Positions 54,206 through 63,679 are shown, counted from the stretch's first letter. The stretch: DNA of 64,000 nucleotides from Aquificota bacterium (GCA_013153635.1 JAADDZ010000015.1:84151-148150), one strand, 5' to 3'. Notes: generated by a model from the sequence alone, not told the origin. Made by a program: numbers and translations.

Positions 54206-55060
54206 ATGAAACTAGAGTGTAACATAAATGGACAAACCCAAATCTATGGTATCTTTGGTTATCCAGTAAAACATTCTAAATCTCCCACCTTTCAAACTTA
54301 CTCTTTCCAAACTCTTGGAATAAATGCAGTTTATATACCATTTGAGATAAAACCAGAAGATTTAGAAAAAGCGGTGCAATCAATCAAAATATTGGGAATC
54401 AAAGGGATAAACGTTACTGTACCGCACAAAGAACAGATAATAAAATATGTAGATGAGCTGTCCCCAGAGGTAAAATATATAAAAGCTACAAACACTATAC
54501 ATAACTTAGAAGGCTATCTAAAAGCATATAATACAGATGTAGTTGGATTTATTAGAGGACTAAAAGAGATAGAGCCAAACTTCTCAAACAAAAGATTCCT
54601 AGTAATAGGAGCTGGAGGTGCATCTAGAGCTGTTTTATATGGACTTGTTAAAGAAGGAGTACAAAAAATAATCATAGCAAACAGAACAACTTCAAAAATA
54701 CAAAACATAATAAAAGATTTTTCCACACTACATAGATACATAGACCAGATAATAACAGCTATCACTCTAGAAGATATAGACAAACAGCTAAAAAATGCTG
54801 ACATCATAATAAATACAACATCAATAGGTCTAAAAGAAGAAGACCCAGAACTATTTAACTACAAACTTATAGAACCTAGACACACAGTTATAGATATAAT
54901 CTACAGAAAAACTAAACTCTTAAAAACTGCGGAAGAAAAAGGGTGCAAATGGCAAGATGGTTTACCTATGCTTATGTATCAAGGTATTGAATCTTTTAAG
55001 ATATGGACAGGAAAAGAACCACCCATAGATAAAATAAAAAATATCCTAACACACGGATAG
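54206..55060 (+). CDS. aroE: Shikimate dehydrogenase
   Basis: A 284-residue NADPH enzyme. The shikimate site is FGYPVKHSKSPTFQTYSFQ, catalytic Lys/Asp are in GINVTVPHKEQII and NTDVVGF, and NADP binding is at VIGAGGASRAVLYGL with NRT. DGLPMLMYQGIESFKIWTG is also conserved. It makes shikimate for aromatic amino acids. No Shine-Dalgarno of note is present; it is 5 bases after nfu, so coupled translation is likely. Confidence 0.96.
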   Translation: MKLECNINGQTQIYGIFGYPVKHSKSPTFQTYSFQTLGINAVYIPFEIKPEDLEKAVQSIKILGIKGINVTVPHKEQIIKYVDELSPEVKYIKATNTIHNLEGYLKAYNTDVVGFIRGLKEIEPNFSNKRFLVIGAGGASRAVLYGLVKEGVQKIIIANRTTSKIQNIIKDFSTLHRYIDQIITAITLEDIDKQLKNADIIINTTSIGLKEEDPELFNYKLIEPRHTVIDIIYRKTKLLKTAEEKGCKWQDGLPMLMYQGIESFKIWTGKEPPIDKIKNILTHG

Positions 55061-55146
55061 TCCTTATTCTACAGCTATACTCCCTACAGTAAAAACATTT
55101 ATTGTATTATATATAAACATAAAAATTTTAAAAGGACATTTAACAA

Positions 55147-55956
55147 ATGAACATCAATATTGAAAAAATAATCCAAACCGCAAAGGAAGCAGGAGAGGAG
55201 ATACTAAAAATCTATAACGGCTATATTGACGTAGAGTACAAAGAAGATAAATCCCCCTTAACCCAAGCTGATAAGAACTCCCACAAAGTTATAGAAAATT
55301 CGTTAAAAAAACTATACAGTTATCCTATACTAAGTGAAGAAGGAAAAGATATTCCTTTTGAAAAAAGGAAACATTGGGAATATTTCTGGCTGATAGACCC
55401 CCTAGACGGCACAAAAGAATTTATAAAAAAGAACGGACAGTTTACAGTAAACATAGCTCTTATACATAAGAATAGACCTATTTTCGGAGTGATATTTGCC
55501 CCAGCAATAGATACTCTTTACTATGGAGGACTAGATATAGGAGCATTCAAAATAGAAAACGGTGTACAGACTGAACTAGTTTTGAACAAATCTCCTAATA
55601 AAGCTCAACTAAACATAGTTGCCAGCAAATCTCATCTAAATGAAGAAACACAAGAATTCATAGACTTTCTAAAACAAAAATTTGGAAAAGTAAACACTGT
55701 TTCTATAGGTTCATCTCTAAAGATATGTTTAGTCGCCGAAGGAAAAGCAGACATATACCCGAGACTAGCTCCAACTATGGAATGGGATACAGCCGCCGCT
55801 CATGCAGTTTTAAACGCCGTAGGTGGTAAAATATTAAAAATTGAGCATTTAGATGATTTGAAAAAAGGAAAAATAAGCTCTCTAAAAGAACTAGAATATA
55901 ATAAAGAAAATCTGTTAAACCCATACTTTGTAGCTATAGGAAGAGATGTTTTTTGA
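55147..55956 (+). CDS. cysQ: 3'(2'),5'-bisphosphate nucleotidase
   Basis: A 269-residue inositol-monophosphatase-fold enzyme. Metal sites are in LSEEGK, WLIDPLDGTKEFIKKNGQFTVNIAL (the CysQ form of DPxDGTxxF) and EWDTAAAHAVLNAVGG. It hydrolyses 3'-phosphoadenosine-5'-phosphate (PAP), the by-product of PAPS-using reactions. The neighbours are a SLC13 permease (11-base overlap), cysC and sat, all of sulfate activation. An AT-rich 86-base spacer upstream with TATATA could hold the operon promoter. Confidence 0.92.
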   Translation: MNINIEKIIQTAKEAGEEILKIYNGYIDVEYKEDKSPLTQADKNSHKVIENSLKKLYSYPILSEEGKDIPFEKRKHWEYFWLIDPLDGTKEFIKKNGQFTVNIALIHKNRPIFGVIFAPAIDTLYYGGLDIGAFKIENGVQTELVLNKSPNKAQLNIVASKSHLNEETQEFIDFLKQKFGKVNTVSIGSSLKICLVAEGKADIYPRLAPTMEWDTAAAHAVLNAVGGKILKIEHLDDLKKGKISSLKELEYNKENLLNPYFVAIGRDVF

Positions 55957-57715
55957 CCTAGAGTCTGTACTCCTTTTGGGAGTAATTATTTTTCTTATAC
56001 TAGCTTTATACAAAGAGATTTTTCACCCTGCGGCTGTTTTTTTTATAGCCGTAGCCATTCTTATAATTTTTGGTATCTTGACTCCAGAACAAGCTTTAGC
56101 AGGATTTTCTAATGTTCAAATAGCCACTATTATACTTCTTTTGATAGTAAGCAACGTAATCCAAAAAACAGGAATTATGCGTTTTTATTTTGCCAAAATA
56201 CTAAAAAAAGATATGTCTTATTCCTCCTTTTTAGGAAGAATGTTTTTAGTAGTATCATCAGCATCTTCTTTTTTAAATAATACTCCTATAGTAGCTATGT
56301 TTATTCCATATGTATACAATTGGGCAAAAGCAAAAAATGTAGCTCCCTCAAAAGTCCTGATACCTCTTTCTTATGCCGCAATATTAGGTGGAACTATAAC
56401 CTTGATAGGTACCTCTACTAACCTCATTGTTAATGGATTTATGATAGAAAATGGTTTTAAGCCTTTTAATATCTTTGATTTTGCTTATGTAGGTATTCCA
56501 GCAACGATAGCAGGGTTTTTATACATGGTTTTTATAGGCAAAAACTTACTTCCAAGAAGAGAAGATGCAGTAGAGAAATTTTTAGAGAGAAAAACAGACT
56601 ATTTCGTTGAAACAATTGTAGATAAGAACTCTTTTCTCATTGGAAAAACTATCAAAGAGGCAAAATTAAGAAATTTAGAAGGTCTGTTCTTAGCAGAAAT
56701 CATAAGAAAAGAAGAAAAAATCTCACCAGTAAAACCTACCGAAATTATTAAAGAAGGAGATTTACTTATTTTTGTAGGAAATACAGATTCTATATATAAC
56801 CTTATAAACCAGAACATAGGAATTTCTCTACCAAAAGAGCATATTATAAAAAGTGAGTATTTAGAACTCGTAGAAATAGTTATCTCCTATAATTCTTCTT
56901 TAATAAATCAAAAAGTAAAAGATACAGATTTTAGAGGTAAATATGATGCAACAATTATCGCTATTCATAGAAATGGAGAAAAACTAAGCGGTAAAATCGG
57001 AGACATCGTACTAAAACCCGGTGATTTATTACTAGTACTAGCAGGTGAAGATTTCTTCAAAAGAGCAGAAGATACCACTGACTTTTATATAGTCTCAAAA
57101 TACAAAGAAATTTCTAAAATAGATAAAAAGAAAGGAAATTTTGTTTTTTGGGGATTTCTAACAGTAATAGTTCTATCAGCATTAAAGATAATTCCTCTAT
57201 TCGTAGGACTTATTTTACTGATAGCTTCCTTTGTCCTCTTTAAAATAGGTAGATATTCAGATATTAAAAAAGGTTTAGACATTAACCTAGTCGTTATAGC
57301 CGCTTTATCCCTTGCCATAGGAAAAGCGATGCTAGTTACAGGAACAGCCGACTTGTTAGCAAGCATTATTAACAGTTCTCTTCAGCCTTTAGGGTTATTT
57401 GGAGCTTTATTAGGAATCTATCTAATTACGAATATTCTCACTGAATTTGTAACCAATATAGCCGCCGCCTCTATAACATTTCCTATAGCTATATCTTCAG
57501 CATCAGTTTACTCTGTAGAACCTACCGCTTTTGCACTGGCAGTAGCATATGGAGCTTCTGCTAGCTTTGTTACTCCAATAGGCTACCAAACAAACCTAAT
57601 GGTATATGCGATAGGTAACTATAAATTCAAAGACTTTGTAAAAGTAGGTTTACCTCTATCTATCATATATGGGATAATATGTTTAACAGTTTTATACTTT
57701 TTATTTTTAGCTTAG
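55946..57715 (+). CDS. SLC13/DASS-type anion permease with two RCK_C domains
   Basis: A 589-residue protein with about a dozen membrane segments in two blocks. Block one has the family motif SSFLNNTPIVAMFIPY and ILGGTITLIGTSTNLIVNGFM. Between the blocks are two TrkA-C/RCK_C domains (about 215-290 and 305-385; IGKTIKEAKLRNLEG, INQKVKDTDFRGKYDATIIAIHRNGE). Block two has VTNIAAASITFPIAIS and SFVTPIGYQTNLMVYA. Proteins of this layout transport sulfate or other anions with Na+. Context (cysQ before, cysC after) points to sulfate. It overlaps cysQ by 11 bases. Confidence 0.88.
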   Translation: MFFDLESVLLLGVIIFLILALYKEIFHPAAVFFIAVAILIIFGILTPEQALAGFSNVQIATIILLLIVSNVIQKTGIMRFYFAKILKKDMSYSSFLGRMFLVVSSASSFLNNTPIVAMFIPYVYNWAKAKNVAPSKVLIPLSYAAILGGTITLIGTSTNLIVNGFMIENGFKPFNIFDFAYVGIPATIAGFLYMVFIGKNLLPRREDAVEKFLERKTDYFVETIVDKNSFLIGKTIKEAKLRNLEGLFLAEIIRKEEKISPVKPTEIIKEGDLLIFVGNTDSIYNLINQNIGISLPKEHIIKSEYLELVEIVISYNSSLINQKVKDTDFRGKYDATIIAIHRNGEKLSGKIGDIVLKPGDLLLVLAGEDFFKRAEDTTDFYIVSKYKEISKIDKKKGNFVFWGFLTVIVLSALKIIPLFVGLILLIASFVLFKIGRYSDIKKGLDINLVVIAALSLAIGKAMLVTGTADLLASIINSSLQPLGLFGALLGIYLITNILTEFVTNIAAASITFPIAISSASVYSVEPTAFALAVAYGASASFVTPIGYQTNLMVYAIGNYKFKDFVKVGLPLSIIYGIICLTVLYFLFLA

Positions 57716-57743
57716 ATTTCAAAATTTAATCTGGAGGAAATAG

Positions 57744-58349
57744 GTGAACAACAATAACTTTATAATTCCACATGAAGGAAAAATAAAAAAAGAAGACAGA
57801 CAAAGACAAAAAAAACATAAGTCAGCTATCCTATGGTTTACAGGGCTATCTGGAAGTGGAAAATCTACCCTAGCACATGCGGTAGAAGAAAAACTATTCG
57901 AAATGGGAATCCATACATATGTTCTCGATGGTGATAATATAAGAACAGGACTAAATAAAGATTTAGGTTTTTCTGCTGAAGACAGGGAAGAAAATATAAG
58001 AAGGATAGGTGAAGTTGCCAAACTGTTCGTTGATGCAGGAATTATAACATTAACAGCATTTATCTCTCCATACAAAAAAGATAGAGAACTAGTTAGAAAC
58101 TTAGTTGATAAGGACGAATTTATAGAAATCTATGTAAAATGCCCGCTGGAAGTTTGTGAACAAAGAGATGTAAAAGGATTATACGAAAAAGCCAGAAAAG
58201 GCATTATTAAGAACTTTACCGGTATAGATGACCCATATGAAGAGCCAGAAAACCCAGAGATAGTTGTAGAAACAGACAAAGAAACCTTAAAAGAGAGTGT
58301 CGATAAAATAATTAACTATCTAAAAGAAAAAGGTCATTTACAAATATGA
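57744..58349 (+). CDS. cysC: Adenylylsulfate kinase
   Basis: A 201-residue stand-alone APS kinase. P-loop [14 protein letters not shown], then [36 protein letters not shown] and [13 protein letters not shown] are canonical, as is [14 protein letters not shown]. It phosphorylates APS to PAPS. Shine-Dalgarno TCTGGAGGA. Sat, its usual partner, is 1 kb downstream beyond a toxin-antitoxin pair. The stop overlaps a small broken ORF (ATGA). Confidence 0.96.
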   Translation: MNNNNFIIPHEGKIKKEDRQRQKKHKSAILWFTGLSGSGKSTLAHAVEEKLFEMGIHTYVLDGDNIRTGLNKDLGFSAEDREENIRRIGEVAKLFVDAGIITLTAFISPYKKDRELVRNLVDKDEFIEIYVKCPLEVCEQRDVKGLYEKARKGIIKNFTGIDDPYEEPENPEIVVETDKETLKESVDKIINYLKEKGHLQI

Positions 58350-58485
58350 ATTTAAGGTTAAGCTCTGAAGAAATTAAAAGTATCAAAAAGCTATAAAGAT
58401 AAATCAAACTCCTGTAAGAAAAATATTAAACACCGGAGTTTATCTAAAGATAGATAAGAATGATTTAGTAATCATAGGACTGTAA
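58346..58485 (+). pseudogene. Broken small ORF, MntA-like N-terminus with frameshift
   Basis: ATG 58346 overlaps the cysC stop and encodes [15 protein letters not shown] before TAA at 58394. This resembles the start of the next gene (NIRLTKEELKAIKDIA). From about 58390 another frame (-1) is open to TAA 58483-58485 and reads INQTPVRKILNTGVYLKIDK then NDLVIIGL. One added A in the CAAAAAG run would join the two into a roughly 46-residue protein. It may be a degraded antitoxin-like relic or, less likely, a frameshifted gene. Confidence 0.45.
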
Positions 58486-58486
58486 T

Positions 58487-58807
58487 ATGAGGAAAACAAT
58501 AAATATTCGCTTAACAAAAGAGGAACTAAAAGCTATAAAAGATATTGCAAAGCAGATTTTTGGAGACGATATAAGAATATGGATTTTCGGTTCACGGGTT
58601 AATCCTGAATTCAAAGGGGGAGATATTGATATATATATTGAAATACGAAATTACGAAAAATCTAATATTTTTGAAAAAAAGGTCAAATATTTAGTTAATC
58701 TTGAAGATAAAATTGGAGAACAGAAAATAGATTTGATAGTAGCTCCTTATAATTGTAATGAATTTTATTGCTTGGAAGCAAAAAGAACAGGAGTAAGAAT
58801 TCTATGA
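58487..58807 (+). CDS. mntA: MntA-type nucleotidyltransferase antitoxin
   Basis: A 106-residue minimal nucleotidyltransferase. The catalytic motif is GSRVNPEFKGGDIDIYIE, giving GS-x9-D-x-D (Gly35, Ser36, Asp46, Asp48). MntA antitoxins adenylylate the partner HepT on a Tyr and so silence it. The stop overlaps the HEPN gene start (ATGA), typical of this pair. Codon use and context differ from the surrounding sulfate genes, suggesting insertion. Confidence 0.9.
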   Translation: MRKTINIRLTKEELKAIKDIAKQIFGDDIRIWIFGSRVNPEFKGGDIDIYIEIRNYEKSNIFEKKVKYLVNLEDKIGEQKIDLIVAPYNCNEFYCLEAKRTGVRIL

Positions 58808-59253
58808 AAAATATAACTCTTGTTTTAGAAGAAATAGATAGACACAGGGATGGGTTAGATTATGTAGTTAACAAAATTAAAAACTGGGATAAGTTGGATA
58901 CAGAAATATTAGATGACCCTGAAAAAGTGGAAACTTTAGATGCTTTTTTGTTTAGATTTTCTAAAATGCAAGATACAATGGGAGATAAGTTATTTCCCTT
59001 AATTTTAGAAACTCTTGGAGAAGAAGTAAGAAGTAAACCTTTTATAGATATATTGAATAGACTTGAACAGCTTGAAATTTTGCCATCTGCGAACAGATGG
59101 AAAGAGCTTAGAAAAATAAGAAATTTATTGATACATACATATCTTTGGGAAAAAGAAATTTTAATAAAAGAACTATACCATGCCATAAATGCTTCAGATG
59201 AACTGGTAAATATCTATCAAAATATAAAAGAAAAAATTAAACCTTATTTATAG
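58804..59253 (+). CDS. hepT: HepT-type HEPN RNase toxin
   Basis: A 149-residue all-helical HEPN protein. The active-site motif R106-N-L-L-I-H111-T-Y113 fits RX4HXY; in HepT the Tyr is the residue modified by MntA. Start ATG 58804 overlaps the mntA stop; twelve in-frame codons upstream lie inside mntA and are not used. With MntA it forms a type VII toxin-antitoxin module that separates cysC from sat. Confidence 0.9.
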   Translation: MKNITLVLEEIDRHRDGLDYVVNKIKNWDKLDTEILDDPEKVETLDAFLFRFSKMQDTMGDKLFPLILETLGEEVRSKPFIDILNRLEQLEILPSANRWKELRKIRNLLIHTYLWEKEILIKELYHAINASDELVNIYQNIKEKIKPYL

Positions 59254-59365
59254 GAGTTAAATAAAAAGTTTTCATTTAACCTTTAACATTTTTAATTAAA
59301 TTTCGTAAAATAATAAAAAGATTTTTATATACTTTCAAATAGTTATTAAATGGTAGGAGGAGTAA

Positions 59366-60520
59366 ATGCTTAAACCACATGGAGGAAAACTAGTTAACAA
59401 AATAGCAACAGAAGAAGAAAAAAAGGAGCTTACAGAAAAAGCTAAATATCTAAAAAAATTAACCATAGCAGATAGATATGTCAGTGATTGTGAAATGATA
59501 GCAAACGGAGGTTTTTCACCTCTAAACGGATTTTTAACAAAAGAAGACGCAGAAGAAGTAATAAATAATATACACTTAAAAAACGGACTACTTTGGTCTA
59601 TACCAATAGTACTCCCGATACCAAACGAAATACATAAAGATATAAAAATAGGAGACGAAATAGCACTATATGACAAACATAACAGATTAACAGCTATCAT
59701 GGTAGTAGAAGATAAATTTAATCTAGATTTAGATAACTATTGCAAAAATGTATTTAAGACCAACGATGAAAATCACCCGGGAGTAAAAGTGGTAAAACAG
59801 GCTGGAAACAACTTTATAGGTGGAGAAATCATAAGACTAATCAATAGACCAATCAGAGAAGGAATAGATGAAAAATACTACTTAGACCCTGCACAAGTAA
59901 GAGAAAATATAAAAACCAAAGGCTGGCAAAAAATTGTAGCTTTTCAAACCAGAAACCCCATTCATAGAGCGCACGAATATATTATAAAAGTTGCTCTAGA
60001 ACCAATGGACGGAGTAATGATACACCCACTAGTAGGAGAAACAAAACCAGATGACATACCTGCAGACGTAAGAATGAAATGTTATGAAGTTCTAATAGAC
60101 AATTACTTTAATAAAGAAAAAGTTCATCTATCAGTTTTACCTGCATCTATGCATTACGCAGGTCCAAGAGAAGCAATTCACCATTTACTTATGCGTAAAA
60201 ACTACGGAGCAACTCATATGATAATAGGAAGAGACCACGCCGGAGTAGGAGACTACTATGGAACATATGAAGCCCAAGAATTCGTAGAGCAGTTTACAAA
60301 GGAGCTTGAAATCCAACCATTAAAATTTGAACACTCTTTTTACTGTACCAAATGTGAAAACATGGCATCGTCTAAAACCTGCCCACACCCAAAAGAAGAC
60401 CACGTCCACTTAAGCGGAACAAAAGTAAGAGCAATGCTAAGAGAAGGCAAAAGACCCCCAAAAGAGTTCTCTAGACCAGAAGTGGCAGATATTTTGATAC
60501 AGTGGGCAAGAGGAAGTTAA
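59366..60520 (+). CDS. sat: Sulfate adenylyltransferase (ATP sulfurylase)
   Basis: A 384-residue Sat of the PUA-like plus nucleotidyltransferase type. ATP/sulfate motif QTRNPIHRAHEYI, then GRDHAGVGDYYG and a zinc knuckle CTKCENMASSKTCPHPKEDH with HLSGTKVRAMLREG. It makes APS from sulfate and ATP, or runs backward during sulfur oxidation. Strong Shine-Dalgarno (AGGAGGAG) in a 112-base spacer suggests its own promoter. There is no fused APS kinase domain; cysC is separate. Confidence 0.96.
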   Translation: MLKPHGGKLVNKIATEEEKKELTEKAKYLKKLTIADRYVSDCEMIANGGFSPLNGFLTKEDAEEVINNIHLKNGLLWSIPIVLPIPNEIHKDIKIGDEIALYDKHNRLTAIMVVEDKFNLDLDNYCKNVFKTNDENHPGVKVVKQAGNNFIGGEIIRLINRPIREGIDEKYYLDPAQVRENIKTKGWQKIVAFQTRNPIHRAHEYIIKVALEPMDGVMIHPLVGETKPDDIPADVRMKCYEVLIDNYFNKEKVHLSVLPASMHYAGPREAIHHLLMRKNYGATHMIIGRDHAGVGDYYGTYEAQEFVEQFTKELEIQPLKFEHSFYCTKCENMASSKTCPHPKEDHVHLSGTKVRAMLREGKRPPKEFSRPEVADILIQWARGS

Positions 60521-60542
60521 CCAAAAATTTTTTAAAAGTTAA

Positions 60543-60571
60543 TTGAACTTCTGTTAAAGTAGCTTTATTTA
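60543..60571 (+). promoter_or_regulatory. Sigma-70-type promoter of the polysaccharide genes
   Basis: TTGAAC (60543-60548), a 17-base spacer and TATTTA (60566-60571) lie 24 bases before the flippase ATG. GGAG at 60576-60579 is further from the ATG than usual. Confidence 0.45.
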
Positions 60572-60595
60572 GTGCGGAGATAAAAACACTTGTAA

Positions 60596-61936
60596 ATGAT
60601 AAACAAAATAAAAAAAGATATTCACTTAAAAGAAATATTAAAAGGTTCTTCTATTGCATTTATTTTAAGAATAGTTGGTATAATCGCAGGATATATATTT
60701 ACATTAATAATTACACGCAATTACGGAGCAGAGGCAATGGGTATTTTTGCCTTGTCTCTTACATTATTCCAAATTTCTTCAGTTCTTAGTAGACTTGGTA
60801 TGGATACTGCACTACTTCGCTTTGCTGCTGAATATTCGTCACAAGGAAAATGGAATATTGTCATTGATATTTATAAAAAAGCACTAAAGCTTGTGGTCCC
60901 TTTCTCTTTAATAATTTCCGTTCTTATATTTGTTTTTTCTCCTTATATAGCAGAATATTTCTTTAAAAAACCATATTTAGCTTCATACTTTCAGTTAATT
61001 TCTATAGGAATACTTCCATTAGTTTTACTTTATATCCATGCGGAAGGCCTACGCGGATTAAAGAAAATAAAGGAATATATGCTTTTACAGCAAACAGGTA
61101 TTTTTGTAATTGCATCACTATTGCAGGGGCTGATAACTGTTTTGTATCTAAGTGGAAAAGTTTTAATAGCGCCAGCTAAAACACCAATTGTTTCTTACAT
61201 TATTTCCGTATTTCTGCTTTCAATTACTGCTTATTTTGTATGGCGTAAATACATAAAACCTTATTTCCATTCAGCAAGAAACATATCTCAAAGCCCTTCA
61301 TATAAATATATTTTGAGTGTATCTATACCGATGCTTTTTTCCAGTTCTTTGGCCTTGATAATGGGTTGGACAGATACTATAGTATTAGGTATTTTTAGAG
61401 CGGAAGAAGAAGTAGGAGTATATAATGTAATAATTAGAATAGCTTCCATTTTGATTCTCCCTTTAACCGCGATAAATGCAATAGTTGCTCCCAAAATATC
61501 GGGATATTATTGGAATAATGAAAAAATTTTGTTATATAAATTAATGCAAATATCCTCTAAACTAAATTTGGTATTTTCATCGTTAATATTCTTTATTTTG
61601 ATGATTTTTGGAGAAAATATATTAAAATTTTTTGGTGAGACTTTCGTAAGAGGTAATTTTTCTCTAATTATTTTACTCTTTGGTTATTTTTTTAACTCTT
61701 ACTTTGGAAATGTAGGAGCTTTTTTAAATATGACGGGAAATCAAAGGGTGCTTCAAAATATTATTTTGTTATCTATAATTATTAATGTTATTTTAAATTT
61801 TTTATTAATCCCAAGTTATGGGATTTTAGGAGCTTCTATATCTACTAGTTTTAGTATGTTTATTTGGAACTTGCTAGGAGCTATTTTTGTTAAACAAAAA
61901 TTTAATATTCTTACTTTTTACATACCTAAAATTTGA
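60596..61936 (+). CDS. Polysaccharide flippase (Wzx/MATE-like)
   Basis: A 446-residue membrane protein with about 12-14 hydrophobic helices of the MOP/MATE superfamily. The start GSSIAFILRIVGIIAGYIFTLIITRNYGAEAMGIFALS and the VSIPMLFSSSLALIMGWTDTIVLGIF segment are typical of Wzx-type flippases. It turns lipid-linked oligosaccharide across the inner membrane. It leads a sulfotransferase, a GT2 enzyme and a further membrane protein. AT-rich and Ile/Phe-rich, with base use unlike the upstream genes, so it may be part of a laterally acquired region. Confidence 0.9.
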   Translation: MINKIKKDIHLKEILKGSSIAFILRIVGIIAGYIFTLIITRNYGAEAMGIFALSLTLFQISSVLSRLGMDTALLRFAAEYSSQGKWNIVIDIYKKALKLVVPFSLIISVLIFVFSPYIAEYFFKKPYLASYFQLISIGILPLVLLYIHAEGLRGLKKIKEYMLLQQTGIFVIASLLQGLITVLYLSGKVLIAPAKTPIVSYIISVFLLSITAYFVWRKYIKPYFHSARNISQSPSYKYILSVSIPMLFSSSLALIMGWTDTIVLGIFRAEEEVGVYNVIIRIASILILPLTAINAIVAPKISGYYWNNEKILLYKLMQISSKLNLVFSSLIFFILMIFGENILKFFGETFVRGNFSLIILLFGYFFNSYFGNVGAFLNMTGNQRVLQNIILLSIIINVILNFLLIPSYGILGASISTSFSMFIWNLLGAIFVKQKFNILTFYIPKI

Positions 61937-61958
61937 AATAAAATTAAGGAGTCTTATT

Positions 61959-62777
61959 ATGAAGATTATTCCTATGGCAAATGCACTACCGAAATCTGGA
62001 ACAAATTTACTTCAAAAACTATTTGAATTGATGGGATATAAATATGATAGATTAGGTATAGCCGAATCTTTAATCTTAGGAAAGATATATCCTATGAGAC
62101 AATTGATTAGAGGAGCTAAATTTGATAAAAATCCTTTACACATAGGTTTCTATTCACCTGTAGCTGTCAGCTCTAGATGGCTACTACGGAGGATAAAAAG
62201 AGTAAAAAGGGGAGGATATATCTCTGGTCATGCGAACTATTCTGAAAGGTTGAATTATATATTGGAAAAGTATAAGGTTAAAGTTGTTCATATAATTCGT
62301 GATCCAAGAGATGTTTTAGTTTCTCATGCTCATTTCTTTGCAAAGAAAAAAGATTATTTTTTATATCCTCTTTTCTCAAATCTTTCATTTGAAGATAGAA
62401 TTAAAATTACTTTAAATGGTGGATTTTATGAAGAAATAGGTCTTCATTTAAACTCCTTTAGTTATGCTCTTGAAAATGTTTTAATGTGGAAAAAAAGTAA
62501 CAATTGTTTGATAGTAAAGTTTGAAGACTTAATAGGAGAAAAAGGAGGAGGTTCAAAAGAAAAACAAATGGAAACTATTGAAAGCATATTAATTTTCTTA
62601 AAAAGAAAAGATTTATTAAATGAAATTGAAGAATTAGCTGATAAGTTATATGGTGGAACTCATACTTTCAGGAAAGGAAAAAAAGAAACATGGAAGGAAG
62701 AGCTATCAACTAAATTGAAAAAAGAAATTCACGATTCTATAGGAAATCTTATCATAGAGCTAGGATATGAAATATGA
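61959..62777 (+). CDS. PAPS-type sulfotransferase domain protein
   Basis: About 272 residues. The 5'-phosphosulfate loop is ALPKSGTNLLQKLF (residues 9-22) and the 3'-phosphate motif VVHIIRDPRDVLVSHAHFF (109-127); a basic middle (RWLLRRIKRVKRGG) and TWKEELSTKLKKEI-type end match Sulfotransfer_1. It should move sulfate from PAPS to a sugar or lipid acceptor. The start is ATG 61959 behind AAGGAG; 24 codons upstream overlap the flippase and are not used. It overlaps the GT2 gene by 4 bases. Confidence 0.85.
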   Translation: MKIIPMANALPKSGTNLLQKLFELMGYKYDRLGIAESLILGKIYPMRQLIRGAKFDKNPLHIGFYSPVAVSSRWLLRRIKRVKRGGYISGHANYSERLNYILEKYKVKVVHIIRDPRDVLVSHAHFFAKKKDYFLYPLFSNLSFEDRIKITLNGGFYEEIGLHLNSFSYALENVLMWKKSNNCLIVKFEDLIGEKGGGSKEKQMETIESILIFLKRKDLLNEIEELADKLYGGTHTFRKGKKETWKEELSTKLKKEIHDSIGNLIIELGYEI

Positions 62778-63679
62778 AAGATATATCTGTAATTATATTA
62801 ACATATAATGAAGAAAAACATATAGAAAGATGTGTAAAAAGTTTAAAACCGTTTGTTAAAGATATATTTATTGTTGATTCTTATTCTACAGACAGAACAT
62901 TAGAAATAGCTGAAAGTTTGGGTGCTAAAATTTACCAAAATAAGTGGGTTAATTACGCTACACAATTCCAGTGGGCTCTTGACAATTGTCCGATTAAAAC
63001 TAAGTGGGTTATGAGAATGGATGCAGATGAATATATAGAACCAGAGCTGGCTGAAGAAATAAGGAGAACTATTGATAAATTGCCAGCTAACATAAAAGGT
63101 ATATATCTAAAAAGAAAAGTTTATTTTCAAGGAAAATGGATTAGATGGGGAGGGTTTTATCCACATATATTACTAAGGATATGGCAATATGGATATGGAA
63201 AAATTGAACAAAGATGGATGGATGAACACATAATCTTAAGTGAAGGAGACACTATATTAATAGAAAAAGGAAATATAGTAGATGATAATAAAAACAATAT
63301 AACTTGGTGGATAGATAAACATAACAAATATGCTACTCGTGAAATGTTAGATTTGATGAATATCAAATATAAATTTTTTAAGAATGACAATTTTTTATTA
63401 AAAATGAAAGACCCACAGGCTAAAAAGAAAAGATACATAAAGGAAAAATTTTATTCAAAACTTCCTTTAGGATTAAGGCCTACTTTGTATTTCCTATACA
63501 GATATTTTTTTAAATTAGGTTTCCTAGATGGTTGGCAAGGATTTATATTTCACTTTATGCAAGGATATTGGTATAGACTTTTAGTAGATGTTAAGTGTTG
63601 GGAATTCGAAAAAAAGCTAAAAGAACACAATGGAGATATAGAAGGTTTGTTGAAAGATGAGTATGGTATTAAATTTTAA
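62774..63679 (+). CDS. Family 2 glycosyltransferase
   Basis: A 301-residue GT-A enzyme. It starts DISVIILTYNEEKHIERCVKSL, and has IVDSYSTDRTLEIAE and the metal-binding WVMRMDADEYIEP. The long C-terminal half (WWIDKHNKYATREM, PLGLRPTLYFLYRYFFKLGFLDGWQGF) resembles WaaE/KdtX-like LPS core glycosyltransferases. The sugar is unknown. Start overlaps the sulfotransferase stop (ATGA). Confidence 0.9.
   Translation: MKDISVIILTYNEEKHIERCVKSLKPFVKDIFIVDSYSTDRTLEIAESLGAKIYQNKWVNYATQFQWALDNCPIKTKWVMRMDADEYIEPELAEEIRRTIDKLPANIKGIYLKRKVYFQGKWIRWGGFYPHILLRIWQYGYGKIEQRWMDEHIILSEGDTILIEKGNIVDDNKNNITWWIDKHNKYATREMLDLMNIKYKFFKNDNFLLKMKDPQAKKKRYIKEKFYSKLPLGLRPTLYFLYRYFFKLGFLDGWQGFIFHFMQGYWYRLLVDVKCWEFEKKLKEHNGDIEGLLKDEYGIKF

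Noticed and set aside
58383-58396. Programmed -1 frameshift in the small ORF
   Set aside because: The heptamer is C AAA AAG rather than A AAA AAG, and no stimulatory stem or conserved fusion product is evident; a relic is simpler.
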